From Pelomyxa schiedti (lineage: Eukaryota; Evosea; Pelobiontida; Pelomyxidae): a stretch of DNA of 64,000 bases. Where the stretch lies: the NCBI GenBank assembly GCA_020536535.1, contig JAHLWZ010000185.1:1-64000 (forward strand), given 5' to 3'. The notes beneath the pieces are model-generated. The model searched no databases, was not told the DNA's origin, and saw nothing but the letters and a program-made list of their open reading frames with translations. The position numbers and the translations under genes are program-made. Below are positions 43,401 through 57,000 of the stretch, one piece after another (the first letter of the stretch is position 1; each line of letters begins with the position of its first letter).

Positions 43401-46400
43401 AGTGTGACAGAGTTGGTGTTGCCTCTGACTTCAGTCCAAGTTTGAGTGGAGGAGCTCCAGTACCAGAGCTCATAGTGACTGCACTCCAGATCGCTGGAAT
43501 TGAGACAGGCGATTCCAAATTGCACGTCTAAGTATTCTCAGTTTAAAGTCGAGCCTTCCTCTACTTACCATCCCACTGCACAAAAATGCTTGGCCACAAT
43601 ATATGGGCCTCATGTGTTCTTGCAAATGTACCATTTTGCCAGTAAATTGGAGTGGGAAACTGCTGTAAACATGGAATCCCATCTGAAGATATGCTATCAA
43701 CCAACACTTTGGGAGTTTTGGGGCTTGGGAGGTACCTGGGGCAACAGAGAATTTTCCCATCACAGGATTATACAAGTTTTGACTTCCGCCCAAATATTGC
43801 ACATTAGATGTGCTCATAAAATTGTATGAGTTTGAATTCCTGGTATTGGGAGTAAGTAGGTTACTAATCAATGGAATATGGTACCCTGAAACCACAAGAC
43901 TTCCATCAGCACCAACCCATAGTGAGCTGTAACATCCTGTCTCATTTGTCAATTGCATTGAAATAGAATGTGCTTCCATTGAGGAAACAGAAAAAAACCC
44001 TACTCAAGTGAGGTGATGCATCACAGTTGAAGTGTGCGCTTGTACCGATAACAGCAGAAGCATTAGGATTGGTCCCAACAAAGGCCAATCCTTTGTAGGA
44101 ATACTGTGCCAAGTCATAGAGTGTCTCTTCGAAATCGAGTGAAAGAGATGCTTCATACGAACCCCAGCTCGCCTGACACTGTTAGAATAATAAAATATCA
44201 AGTTCAATACTCGGAATAGGGAATTGGAGTGCACAAAAAACATAAAAAGCATAGAATTGCTGTCTCTGAATAAGGCCGGAGAAAAGCATTTTTGCTAATT
44301 GCTTGTTCAGTACAATTCCACCATTGATGTTTACCATCTGGGAAGCCTGCCAGTACATAGAAAAAGATGTACAGTGCCACTGATCTTCTACTATTTCGCA
44401 CTGGGTAGTAGTACAGTCTTCTGAGAGAGTTGCTAGAAAGTGTCCCTGTGCTTCAAATATGAAGTTGGAGTTCCCGTGGGCGGTAATTCTGGAAGGTTGG
44501 GACTCTGGAGGAGAAAGTTAGAAATAAAAAGAGGAGATAAGGTTGAATGCATACGCCCAAGTCCATAGCAGTATTGCAAAGTCCAAGATTTGTCAAAGAA
44601 AAGCAGGCAAGATTTGTCTCCAGCGCAATCACCATCATATTGTCCCTTTGGAAGTGGAAAGGTTCCCTCTGGTGATGATACCAAGATAATCCTTTTAGAG
44701 TACGTGTGTAAAAATCAAGTGGGTGCATGCAATACCAGTATTCTGAAAATGAAATAATGTCTTGGAAAGATTCGTCCCCTGGCCCTCCCCACGGGACTTT
44801 GATGCAGGAGCATATTAATTGTTTGTGCAAGAAGAAAGATAAGAGGAGAAAACACACCAGACCATGAAACATCACAGTCACTCATATTAAGAGCCATGAT
44901 GAAGGCATCTTGCGTCAAAAATGACATTGAAACCAAAAGGCCATTTGGTGCATTTTCGAGTTTCAAAGGTGTATATTCTATCACTTTTTATGCACAAAGG
45001 ATGTGGAGATATCCACACCTCCAGATCCAACAAGGTACATCAAACTAGAGTCTTCGTCAATTTCAAGAGAATTCACCACGCCAGTGGCCTTGTCCCAAGA
45101 GAAATAACACTGCTCAGTCCCAACTGAATCGAATTTGACAAAGAAAGGACCGTCACTGTTGCCACAACTATATAAATCTGGAAATGTTAGTGACAGTGAA
45201 GTGTTGTGATTACGAACTCACTGCCGTGAAGATCTTCCCTAGTTTTCACCAAACTTCCATTCTTACTTGCAGATGGCTTGACAAAGGATGAAATGAAATC
45301 CATTTCTGGCAGGACCTGAGGGCAAAAATCGGAGCATTTTGCCCCTGCTTGATTCCATTGACACCCAGAATAATCCAGACAACCAGTTTCATCAAGATTA
45401 TCACAGGCATCACATGACAGGGATGAAATCAAACATGAGTTCTGGGAAGTGCACCACCTGCAGCCTATCCTTGAAGGCGTCATCCTTACGTTTATGGGGA
45501 AGTTTACATACATGGTATCACATTGTCTTTGGTCTATATATGTAGAGCAAGCAGCCGGGCAGTCGATTTGAGTGGAACTGACACAAATAGAGTTGCTACA
45601 AAATTTACAGGAGGGAGTGTCTGAAATTTGGCAGTATTGTTCATTATCTCTCACATCAGTGCAGAAGCTACAGTAGTCACTTTGTCCCACACACATTGCC
45701 GTGGCGTTGCACCATCTGCAGTCTGGCCTATTGTTGTTTTAAAAGACACAACTCACTGACTGGATGTTCACTCACGTTAAACATGTGCCCTGGTCCTTTT
45801 GGAAACAATCCCCACAACTACCTGCAACACAAGTTTCACTGCTTGGACAATATGAACACCCTCTAAAAGGATACCTACAGAAGAAACATCTGAGTGATGG
45901 AAGTGTGCCACTCACATACATGGAAATGCAAGACGCTTGATTGTCACTTGCACTGCACTCTTGACAAGCCTGCTTTCCAGCTATACAGATTTCTCTAGAT
46001 TCACACCATGAACACACTGAGGTTAGGTTGCAAACAGATTGATTGGCTATTTTTGAACAGTCTATTGTGAGGTTAGGTTGATGTAAAAAGGAGAGGAAGA
46101 GAGAGACCTTCAAGGAGATTGAAAAATAGGTACATTCCAGTTTCATTTGTGTTCAAATCGAAAAGTCGCGGGAGGGATTCCCATGTTCTTGTGAGGGTTA
46201 GCATTAAATGTCAAAGACAGTATTCTATACGGAAAAGAGAGGCCAATAGCAGCTTCACTGTGAGAAATCTTAGAGTCAAACCCGTGGAAATACCAATCTC
46301 CAGTAGAAAGCTGTTCAAGGACAGAGATTCCATTATCCCAGGGTCTAAACAAAAAGTCTTCATCCCCATCGCCATCAACATGTTCGTAGTTAAGGATAAA

Positions 46401-47131
46401 AAGGCAAGCGGGGAAAAATTGGTTGAGAAATAAAGGATATCACCACAAACAAGTTGACAGGAAGTCAAGTTAACATTATACATGGAATACACATCCTTGA
46501 TAATCCATTGGCCACCATCAGGGAAGCTCTCCCCAACAAATTTGGCAAGGGTAAAAGTTAGGTTTCCTGTCGTATCTCGTAGTGCTAGCATTACCATCCA
46601 GCTACCTGCTATTTGTTTGTTTTCAACTTTAAAAAGAGGAGCAATACCTAAACATGCTGAACTACACTCGACATGAGCTGATAACGTCTGATAGATGGCA
46701 AGTTGGTTCCACCCATATCCAGTGATTGTGTCATCGTTCCACACCACTACAACTTTTTGGTCACCCACAGCCATTAGCACCACAGGAGAAGGATGACTGG
46801 GGATATTCCCTCCAATTGTCCCGTAGAGTGGCATTTGATAAAGAACCTCAATTCCAGAGACCGGAATTACACTTGGGCAATCAAGAGTCAGTGGATCCAG
46901 TTGGGAACCCAAAGTCCCATTGCACACATATATCCCATTTGGTGTAGTTGAGGCCGATGACGAACAGAGCAAAAATGAAGTGAAGTACTCTAGAGTTGAG
47001 TGAAAACCCACTCCAGACACACAGTTTTCCTTGGGAGATGTGTAATCCAAATCGCCTGTGCAGGTTACATGGACTCCTCTTGGACCTACACTAAGTGCAC
47101 ATGGGGGAACAGTATCATTCATCGAGGCCAT
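40488..47131 (-). CDS. Large receptor-like protein kinase with Cys-rich ectodomain
   Basis: This gene has many exons. The 5' part (47131–46400) encodes a β-rich ectodomain (CTGDLDYTSPKENC). Next are Cys-rich PSI/plexin-like repeats (about 46146–45190; CSWCESREICIAGKQAC, CRWCTSQNSCLIS, GCQWNQAGAKC). A long extracellular stretch follows, then one transmembrane segment near 42590–42490 (WSYIVIAVGSALFAAVSAV). The cytoplasmic kinase (about 41800–40488) has GEGSYGSVFQG, VAVKVLKI, HRDLKPDNFLM, LTDFGI, TPAYMSPELL and DVYSFAIVMYQ, so it looks catalytically intact and TKL/Ser-Thr-like. It probably senses extracellular or particle-bound ligands. The first exon with a signal peptide was not identified; a piece upstream of 47131 (TTSIVVMASM) continues the frame. 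Exon joins across the ectodomain are approximate. Confidence 0.75.
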
Positions 47132-47232
47132 AACAACGATACTTGTTGTGATAAAATCTATAAAGGATGGTGAGTCCTACTTTTTTTTGTCATAAAGATT
47201 GATGAAAGAAAAATGAAGAAGAGAGAAAGGAA

Positions 47233-47778
47233 CTAAAGATAGGCAGGCAAGTCCACACCATCCCACAATTTAGTGTAGAGCACGGTATATCCAATGAGAG
47301 TGGTTACGAGCAAATCTGTGTGCGGAACGGCACTGCAGTTGCACGCGTCATTGCAATTGCAGCACCCACACACCGGGTCTACCCCGGCGCACTCTCCCGC
47401 AGTTGCACCTGCCGCTATGACGCCACCGCCACCGCCATCACGCCCCACCCGTGTCCCCAAAGGCGCCGGCTTGGTGCACGAGCACCCGGTGTGCGCCACG
47501 AAGAGGGCGTGGTGCCCCAGCGCCGTGGCGAACTGCGTGGCCGGCGCGGCCGCCGAGTACGGCGCGTCGCACGTCGGCTTGCCATAATTGAGTTTCGCTG
47601 CGAGGCGCTCGCGGTGTGCCGCGATTCCGCGCCGGGGCTCCTCGACCGTGTACAGCGTCGAGCTCGCGGTCCGTGCAAGCAAGAACAACGTTACAACCAG
47701 CAAGAAAACGGCCAACGGTTTCACGTTGAAGCAGCAACTTCGTGTGAAGAACGTAAGTCTCGGTCTTGTACTCGCCAT
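47233..47778 (-). CDS. Small Cys-rich secreted or type II membrane protein, hypothetical
   Basis: From the ATG at 47778 a single exon encodes 181 residues. A hydrophobic stretch (PLAVFLLVVTLFLLA) near residues 19–33 follows a basic N-terminus, fitting a signal anchor or signal peptide. The rest includes TVEEPRRGIAAHRERLAAKLNYG and HHALFVAHTGCSCTKP, a glycine run, and a dense cysteine cluster (VCGCCNCNDACNCS). A second hydrophobic stretch lies near the end (LVTTLIGYTVLYTKLW). The Cys cluster suggests disulphides or metal binding. The central part is very GC-rich. I recognise no family. The frame is also open upstream of 47778, but that part shows no signal peptide. Confidence 0.5.
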   Translation of the reverse strand: MASTRPRLTFFTRSCCFNVKPLAVFLLVVTLFLLARTASSTLYTVEEPRRGIAAHRERLAAKLNYGKPTCDAPYSAAAPATQFATALGHHALFVAHTGCSCTKPAPLGTRVGRDGGGGGVIAAGATAGECAGVDPVCGCCNCNDACNCSAVPHTDLLVTTLIGYTVLYTKLWDGVDLPAYL

Positions 47779-48025
47779 TGAGAGCCTGCTTCTGAAAAAG
47801 GGGGATCTATTGGTTCTTTGTTTTTGTACCACTTTTGCTTGTGGTGGCTGTTTAAATTTGGGGTTTGTGTACCCCAATTTTTCCGATTGTAGATACGGAA
47901 GGGCCACAAGAAATTCGTGTGCGTGACAGAAGTAACTTCCCGTAACTTTCTTTTGGGGGTTTGCATGAAAGTTGCACGGGAGAAGAACGTAGGCTCTCTC
48001 GCACACCATTTCAGAGTTGACCAAC

Positions 48026-49541
48026 TCAAAGTGACCACACTCCTGGTATCTTGGTGCCACAGCGGCCACATTGTCCAGTGGGAGTCCAATCACGCATGAG
48101 GTCAACAGAGTACCCTTGCCTGTCAATAAGCGGTGCTCGGCAGGAATGGCAGTATGTGCGCTCCCCGTCGGCTGTGGCTATGTTCCCGACGTACACGTAC
48201 TGTTTGTGTGTGGTTTTGTTTGTTTTTGTTTGTATTTGTTTGTGTGTGTTAGGTTATGGTTAGAAATGGGGGGATAGAAAGCTTGCCTGAAGGTGCTTCT
48301 TTGCGGCAGCCACGGCGTTTGTGAGTGTTCGCTCTGGTGTTATCTCCACGGATTTCATTTTGTACTTGGGGAAGAACCTAGACAAGTGCAATGGAGTGTG
48401 GTTTCCCAAGGTGTTGGCAATCCACTCAGCGGCCGACTCTACTTCTTGTGGGGAGTCGTTGTGGTGTGGAATGACCAGATATGCTATTTCTATCCATACA
48501 TGTGGGTGCTTTGTGCGAAGGCGTTCGAGAGTACTGCAGACAGAAGATAGGCGGGCACCACAAATATTATGATAAAAGTCTTCAGTGAAAGCTAAGAGAA
48601 TGAATGTAAAAGTCAAGTTAAAGCTATTTCAGATACCTTTTAGGTCAACATTAGCGGCATCAATATAGGGATATAGTTCGTCTAAAGGCTCTTGATTAAT
48701 GTAACCTTTGGGAAGGTTTGAGTGTTAGAGCAAGGAATCAAACTTCGAACCATTGGTAACCATGACGTTTTTAAGACCTCGAGCACGTGCAAGTTTGGCA
48801 ATGTCAAGAACGTACTCATAAAAAATCTTTGGCTGTTAGTATGCATCACAAGTCAACAAGGAGTTACAGTTGGTTCGTTGTAAGTGTAGGCAATTGACTT
48901 AGAACCGCTTCTAACTGCAGCCTCAACTATAGCCTCGGGGGGAACAAAGGCCACTCCTGATGATTCAATGTCTGTAGGCTGCATTTTTTGGCAATCCCCA
49001 ATGAAGTGGAGCTTTTACCTGGGAAATTGAGTAGTTTTGGCAATGTTGGCATCTTAAATTACAGCCCAAAGTTCCAAGAGAAAACGCCGAACTTCAACGT
49101 GCATAAATGTTAGAGTGCAAAAACCCAAAGCAAAGATGAGGAAATAGAGCATACGAATTTGGCAAAAAGTGAAGTAACTGCCTCAATGATTTAATACGCG
49201 GGAAGCAATAGAGGCGGAGGGCATACCGGCTTCTTTTCAATCGGATCAGTGTGAGTAGAACAAGGTCTCCCGTAAACCAATGACACCAAACGACCTATAC
49301 ACAGTTAGCAATGCACAACGACATAAGTACCAAAATTTTAAAAAGGTGGGAGAGAGAGAGAGAGAAAAAAAAAGGTAACCCAACCGTTTTCGTTTTTGCG
49401 AGCACGGCAGATTCCACACTTGCCCGGCGCCACCAGACAATTATTTGGGCACAACACGCACCTCACGTTGTTGCCTCCTCCTCCCTCGCTCACTGCCTGC
49501 TGCCACGCTGCCGGTTTTTTCGCACTCACAGAAGCTGCCAT
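48026..49541 (-). CDS. AmrS-like radical SAM enzyme (AMMECR1/Memo-associated type)
   Basis: The start exon (49541) encodes VRCVLCPNNCLVAPGKCGICR, matching the Cys-rich N-terminus of AmrS. Later exons give the radical SAM cluster motif GCNLRCQHCQN (CxxxCxxC), then PPEAIVEAAVRSGSKSIAYT and NEPTIFYEYVLDIAKLARA. These are followed by KNVMVTNG, GFTEDFYHNI and WIEIAYLVIPHHND. Further on are LSRFFPKYKM, YVYVGN and a C-terminal zinc-ribbon (YCHSC … CGRCGTKIPGVW). The family binds a 4Fe-4S cluster and cleaves SAM; it is genetically linked to AMMECR1 and Memo proteins, but its product is not settled. AmrS is best known from bacteria and archaea. Here it carries several introns, so it is not bacterial contamination. 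It shares a 305-bp divergent promoter region with the U11/U12-65K gene. Confidence 0.85.
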
Positions 49542-49846
49542 TACTTACACCAAGTGAAGTTGTCTTGAGTGCCTGGCTGAGGCTTGGGTCCGCGTCGGTG
49601 CTTCGAATTCGTCAACGGTTTTTTTTTAAAAAAAAAAATAGTACCCTTCAGAGCACCTCCCCCTACGACGAGGACCTGGATTTTCCCGCGTAGGGCAGTC
49701 CTTCTGGTGTGTAGGCACTTTGGCACAAGAAGCAACACCCGCGATGGATAGTCCAGTCCCAGTCTAGAATAGAAGAAGGTGCCTTGTTTGAAAGAAGAGT
49801 GTTAGGTACATGTTTTGAGCAGAGGCGCCATGTTCCCATCTTAATT
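49542..49846. promoter_or_regulatory. Divergent promoter region, AmrS and U11/U12-65K genes
   Basis: This 305-bp interval contains a T-run followed by an A-run at about 49619–49640 that could form a hairpin or a nucleosome-excluding element. No coding evidence is seen. Confidence 0.4.
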
Positions 49847-52104
49847 ATGGGGGATTGGATCTACTTACTGGAAATGGCGGGCAGTGCCGATCAGCGGGAG
49901 GTGACGTTGCGTGTGAAGCACTTGCCTGCGTCGCTGAGCGAGGAGTCGGTCAGGGAGTTGTTTTCGCATTATGGGGCAACGTCCGTTGCTTGTCTCCACG
50001 GCTCGGCGGTGTGTCTGCCTCTATCCTTGCACACACCCACGTTCCTCTTGTGGGATATCCTCGTTGCTGTTGGAACGAGTGCTTGATTGGTTGTTCGGCG
50101 GGTGCTGTCGTTTTGAAGTGGTTTTTTTTATATTGGTTGTTCAATTATGGGATTTAGACTGGACATGCAGTAGTCACGTTTGGGGACACTGACCAAGCCA
50201 CTCAAGTCATTGAAAAATTCAACAACGCCAAGTTGCTCGACAAAATCCTCGTCGTGGAACTCGACACGTCGACGCCAGACCCCAACACAAAACCTCGTAG
50301 TCACCATCCCAATAACAATGTTACCGCAACCGCCTCACCATCAAATAATGGGACCCAATCTCATCTGCAGCCTCAGCCTCAGTCACAATCTCAAAAACAA
50401 AGTTCTGTGTCCACATGTGCACTGCAGCAACCTGCGAAGAATTCGAATTCCAATGTGACTAGCGCTCCCACAATTCCTTCTTGCGTAGATACTGCACAGA
50501 GAGCCCGATCTGTTGGCGGTACACCAATTTGCTCCAACTTGGGGTGTGCAACTGCCACTTACTTGTTTTGATGTCTTTTCATTTGTTTTCCATGCCATGA
50601 ACTGGTGACATTTTCTTAGTTTTTTTTTCTACTTTTTGGACTGGTCTTTCAGTATCTTTGCACTGAAAAATTTTTTAACCCTAAGGTTAATGGCAGAATA
50701 AACTATCCTGCAAATCCAACTCTTGCTTACCGATATCCACCTCCAACTACAAACACTGTTATCAATATTGCCAGTGCAGTGAGCTAGATCTCTTTCCATT
50801 CTTTTTTTTTTTCTTCCACTATTTTAACCAGATACCAGATATGCTCCATTCCAATGCTTTACACACAAGTTCTCAACCTGATGAACAAGATGAACCTACC
50901 CCCTCCTTTTGGGGAACTTGTGACCCCACACCCCCTACTGCAGCCTGCATTACAACCAAAGTGGAAAAGTCACCCTGCTTCCTCTGCAGTCGGAGCAGGG
51001 CACAAACACTTCTCCAGTAGCTCTGAATCAGATTCTGACACCCAAGAGGATGCACCTGCACAAAGAGGTCCCAAAAGGTCTTTTCCCATTCCACCCAAAA
51101 ATCTGACAATTTTTCTTATCTTTTTTAGGCTAAGAATTTCCTCTGTGAAACCAGCAGTTCCCAAAAAAGAAACAATTAAAATAGTGGAAAAACCAAGAGT
51201 ACGTCAGCATAACAACCCACATAACTAACTGTGAGATAGGTAAAGACATCTGAAAGTGGACCAAAACCAGAGACACTATTTTTAAGGCAGTCACAGATTC
51301 CTGCACACCCATCACCTTCCCCAATTTGTATCACCCTTCCACAGTCCGGTTCTATTTATTCCGCCTCTACTCAAAGTCCTATGCCTATGTCTGTAACACA
51401 TATTGAACAAACAAAATCCGCCAATCTGCAATACACTCAAGCCAAAAGCGGACTTTCACAAGAGGTGGACGTTGGTCCTCTTCCTAAAGAATCTCCCCCA
51501 ACCACAACTAACGTAGCATCCACTGCAACACCAATTGTCACACTTACAACAACACCAACTACAGCAAACATACCACAGCCTGAAACAGCACTAGATTCCT
51601 CAGCTACTGCAGGAGACACTATATCTCTAGCACAAATCATTGCCGGAAAACTGACTTCTGCAGGTCAGCCCCAAGGTTGAGGGATTTGTATTAATCCTCC
51701 ACAGAATTCTCGGCACAATTTCCAAACCATCAAGCTGGTGCTCCTTCATCCAAATTATATCTAAAGAATCTTCACAAGAAATCAAATCGAGCCGACCTTA
51801 CCTTCGTATTTGGGCGCTATTTTCCCCCAGAAGAGAGAGTGTATGGTGTACACATCATTTCCCCGAGTCTCACGTATTTGTCTCTAAAAGGTTCCTGGAT
51901 ATCAATCTTCTACCAAGAGGGAAAAAATCCACAGCTTTCATCAGCTTTCCTTCTATCTCCAGTGCCTCGCAGGCTTTGACTGAGTGTCAAGGCTATAAAT
52001 TACATGACACCCCGATGTTGATTGTGAGACCCCAATCCAATCAACATTCCAATTCTCACAAAAAACAGGAATTCAGCAAGCAAGCACTCACACAACAGCC
52101 CTGA
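49847..52104 (+). CDS. RNPC3: U11/U12 snRNP 65K-like protein (RNPC3), minor spliceosome
   Basis: The first in-frame ATG is 49847, with another at 49874. Exon 1 and exon 2 (from about 50160) build an N-terminal RRM: LRVKHLPASLSEESVRELF, HAVVTFGDTDQATQVIEKF and ILVVELDT. A disordered Gln/Ser/Pro linker follows. The central family block is clear: INYPANPTLAYRYPPPTT, then MLYTQVLNLMNKMNLPPPFG, almost a consensus for RNPC3. An acidic Ser/Asp stretch comes next, and the C-terminal RRM has SKLYLKNLHKKSNRADLTF and VFGRYFPPEERVYG, KKSTAFISFPS and DTPMLIVRPQ. In other eukaryotes the protein bridges U11-59K and U12 snRNA in the minor-class di-snRNP. Its presence implies U12-type splicing in this organism. 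It ends 85 bp from the convergent protease stop. Confidence 0.87.
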
Positions 52105-52188
52105 TCTATTTTCTACCAAAAGAAAGAGTAGCATAAAGCCAAATGGCGGAAAAATAAATGCATTTTTTAGTTATTGTGTTTCATAAGC

Positions 52189-53828
<1,640 letters not shown>

Positions 53829-54016
53829 GAACCGTTATTTTTCAACAAAATACAAAAGTCTAGGAAGGAGAAATGCACGGACTTTTCATCCCCCAAAAGG
53901 AACGTCTGACCGAAGGTTTTTGTTTGTGCAGTCTCTAGCTGAGAAAAGATCCGGGTGGCTTTGCTGAATCTCTTGCCGAGTCCTCGCTACCGAGAACACA
54001 CGACCAAATAGATCTA

Positions 54017-57000
54017 ATGTCTGCGACGGTGCCGCACAAGCGGCACCCCTCGCAAGCCATACAGCGCAACACAAAACTAGGTAGTGCGGCTCTGCCCATA
54101 GTCCCCACCGACGTACCAAAAAGGCGCAGGACCGCCGCCCAGCCACCCCCAAAGCCATCGACGCCCACGAGTGCTGCTGCTGCTACTACTACTAGTAGCA
54201 TATCGACAGTACACCGCGGGGTAGCAACCGCAACCAACAACACGATAAAAAACCCGAAGACCCCCCCGGCGAGGAAAAACCCTGTGCCGACAATTCGCCC
54301 GACAGCAGTGCACGACAACATGGCGGCCAACAACACCACCATGAAAAACACGACGACCCCGTCGACACCCGCGGCGAGGAAAAACCCTGTGACAACTCGC
54401 CCGGGGCCAGAATCAGCAACGCGTGCCACCGTTACATCTACTGCCCGCGAAGACGACGAGGACGAGGATGAGGGCGAGGAAGCGGGGCTGCCGGCCCCTA
54501 CCAAGACGGCGAAAACAGCCACTTCCCATAATACCCCCTACAGCAGCAGCGGCCACAAGCCGATGGGCACCAAGAACGTGGACCATAATCAAACTGGTCA
54601 CCACAAGGGTGCCATTCCCAAATCGTGTTCGTCAGGGAGCTCAGAACCCCTAAGTGCGCATGTAAATAAAGGCACTGAGACTGTCACAGAACCTGCACTG
54701 CAACAAACACCTCCCATTGTCCCAAATCCCACCCCCAAACAAAAAAGTGATACCTCCAAGGTTCCAACATGCCAGAAAAAATCGCCTGTGGCTCCGCTAT
54801 CCACGAAAAAGAAAAAACCAAAACCAACAACAACCCAGAATCATGGAAACACCGCACTTAACACTGGAAGGGCAATGGGAATATCGGACAAGTTCTCCCA
54901 ACAATCAATAACCACTTCTGTGTCACAACCAACAAAGTGCCCTTTCCAAGTGGGGGTTAAACCTAAAACACCTGAACCTTCAAGCCGGCAGATAAGTGCG
55001 AATGCAAGAGAAGCCAAAGCCAAAAGAACAAAAAAATCTGAACAAGGAGCAGAACTAAAAACTGCCAATCAAAGCCAGCCAATCCAAAGCTGTGGAAGTA
55101 GCTGCACAACACAAAATACTTCACGAAGTGTTCAATCAATAAGCTTTGTGGAAAATGGGAGAGGCACCCCACCATTGGAGGGAATGACAGAGGAAATGGT
55201 GCTGAGGTGCGTGGACGGGAATTTTCCTGTTCCACCTGACGCGACCGTCTTGGTTCCTCCTTATGCAACCAGTGTGGACCTCTCCACTTTTGAATGCAGG
55301 CAGGTTTTTAAGTGGTACTTGATGGCAATGAAGGTGACATTTCTGATGAACTCTACAATAAGGTACCTCCGCCCTTCACAGTCTCGATATTGACACCATT
55401 TAGGCCTGTACATGTTTGGTAAAACCGGCCTTAAACACATGTAAAAGATGGAGATCAAAAGCAGCAGCTGATGCGGCCAGGGCAGTTGCTGAAGCAAAGG
55501 CTAAAGCCATGGTTGCTGAAGCAAAGGCTAAAAAAGCCATGGAGGTTGCTGAAGCAAAGGCTAAAAGAGCCATGGAGGTTGCTGAAGCAAAGGCTAAAAG
55601 AGCCATGGAGGTTGCTGAAGCAAAGACTAAAGAAGCCACGGAGGCAAAGGCTAAAGCAGATGAGGCCAGGGCAGTTGCCGAAGCAAAGGCTAAAGCAGTT
55701 GCCGAAGCACAGGCTAAAGCAGCCATGGAGGCAAAGGCTCACACAAATATTGTTGTAAAACGTATGTTTTCATGAAGTTGAGAGTAGCAAATTTGATCAT
55801 CCTTTTTTTGCAGATAATCTTGATACCGTCAGCAAGGAGGCTATGAATGAACTTAGGCACTATTACATGACTGGGACAGGGATGGTTGGCTCCTGCAAAA
55901 TTCTGGTTGAGTTAGAAAAGACAATCAACTCTGTTCAAAAAGCCCCGTTTGGCCAAGGCATTGACAAACCCTTTATTATTCTGGATGGGTCATCTGGAAT
56001 GGGCAAGACGCAGCTGGCCTTCTCGTTGAAAGAAGATGTCATGTTTGTTTTTTACCCTCTCTTCTCTCATTTTCCTGGTGCTGGAGGCCTTCTTGCTTGC
56101 TGACTCTGAGTAGATACCTTGTTTATAGTGGTGAGAACCAGGATATATACAAGTGCTTTTCACATTTATCAAGTGCATTCAGGCAGTCCGTTCTCAGAGA
56201 CTCTGGGCATCTTAAGCAGATCGATATGTTACCATATTGCCATTTCTTGTTTTCTGAACAGGAATTGTTGTGGACCACAGCTTTCTTTGATTGGTGCTTT
56301 GGAGAACAGTGGGACCCAAGTACCAAGAAATGCAGGATGAAAAATACCCCACATTTCAATTCATCAGACCCAGACAGCAGCAACACAGAGGAGCAATACC
56401 CACGGAGACTCCCATATAGCCTTTTGGGAAGGATTAACCACCAAATCACAGGTCCAATGACCAATAGTCACTTTTTGGAAAAGTGGTCGTGGTTACCAAG
56501 AAAGCCTGTTATTTTTATAGACGAGATGCCAGGACAAAATAAGAAGGAAGAACTTGAGTTTATGAGAAATCTGTGCCGAGCTTTGGGCCTCGCTGTTATT
56601 TTGTCTGGCACAAACTCCAGAGCGGTAAATATGCTCAATACTGACTCGTCACGAATTGAGTCTACCCCTTATCTGTGGTGCCATTTGTTCCCAAGGCCTT
56701 CACCTCCGACAGTGACGTCATTGAAAGCATCAAGGGTGCCAAAATATGATCAAATTCTGGCCAAGTGCAACGAAATTGACCCAAGACTTGCCGATTTCGT
56801 CAGGAAGTGCTGCGTCACCTGCAGAGGGTTATTTGTCCTTGCCATGTTGCGTCATTTGGAAGTGACACTTCTGGCTGCACACCCTCAAGGCATATTATCG
56901 CCACTGGAGGTACTGGATGACCTCATGGCAGCGATGCAAGGCACAGTGCTGCAGAAGAAGAACTCCATTTACACAACCCAAGTTGGTCGTTCTGGACAGG

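Noticed and set aside
49618-49640. T-run/A-run inverted repeat as a transcription terminator
   Set aside because: It lies between divergent start codons, not after a gene, and homopolymer runs of this type are common throughout the window.
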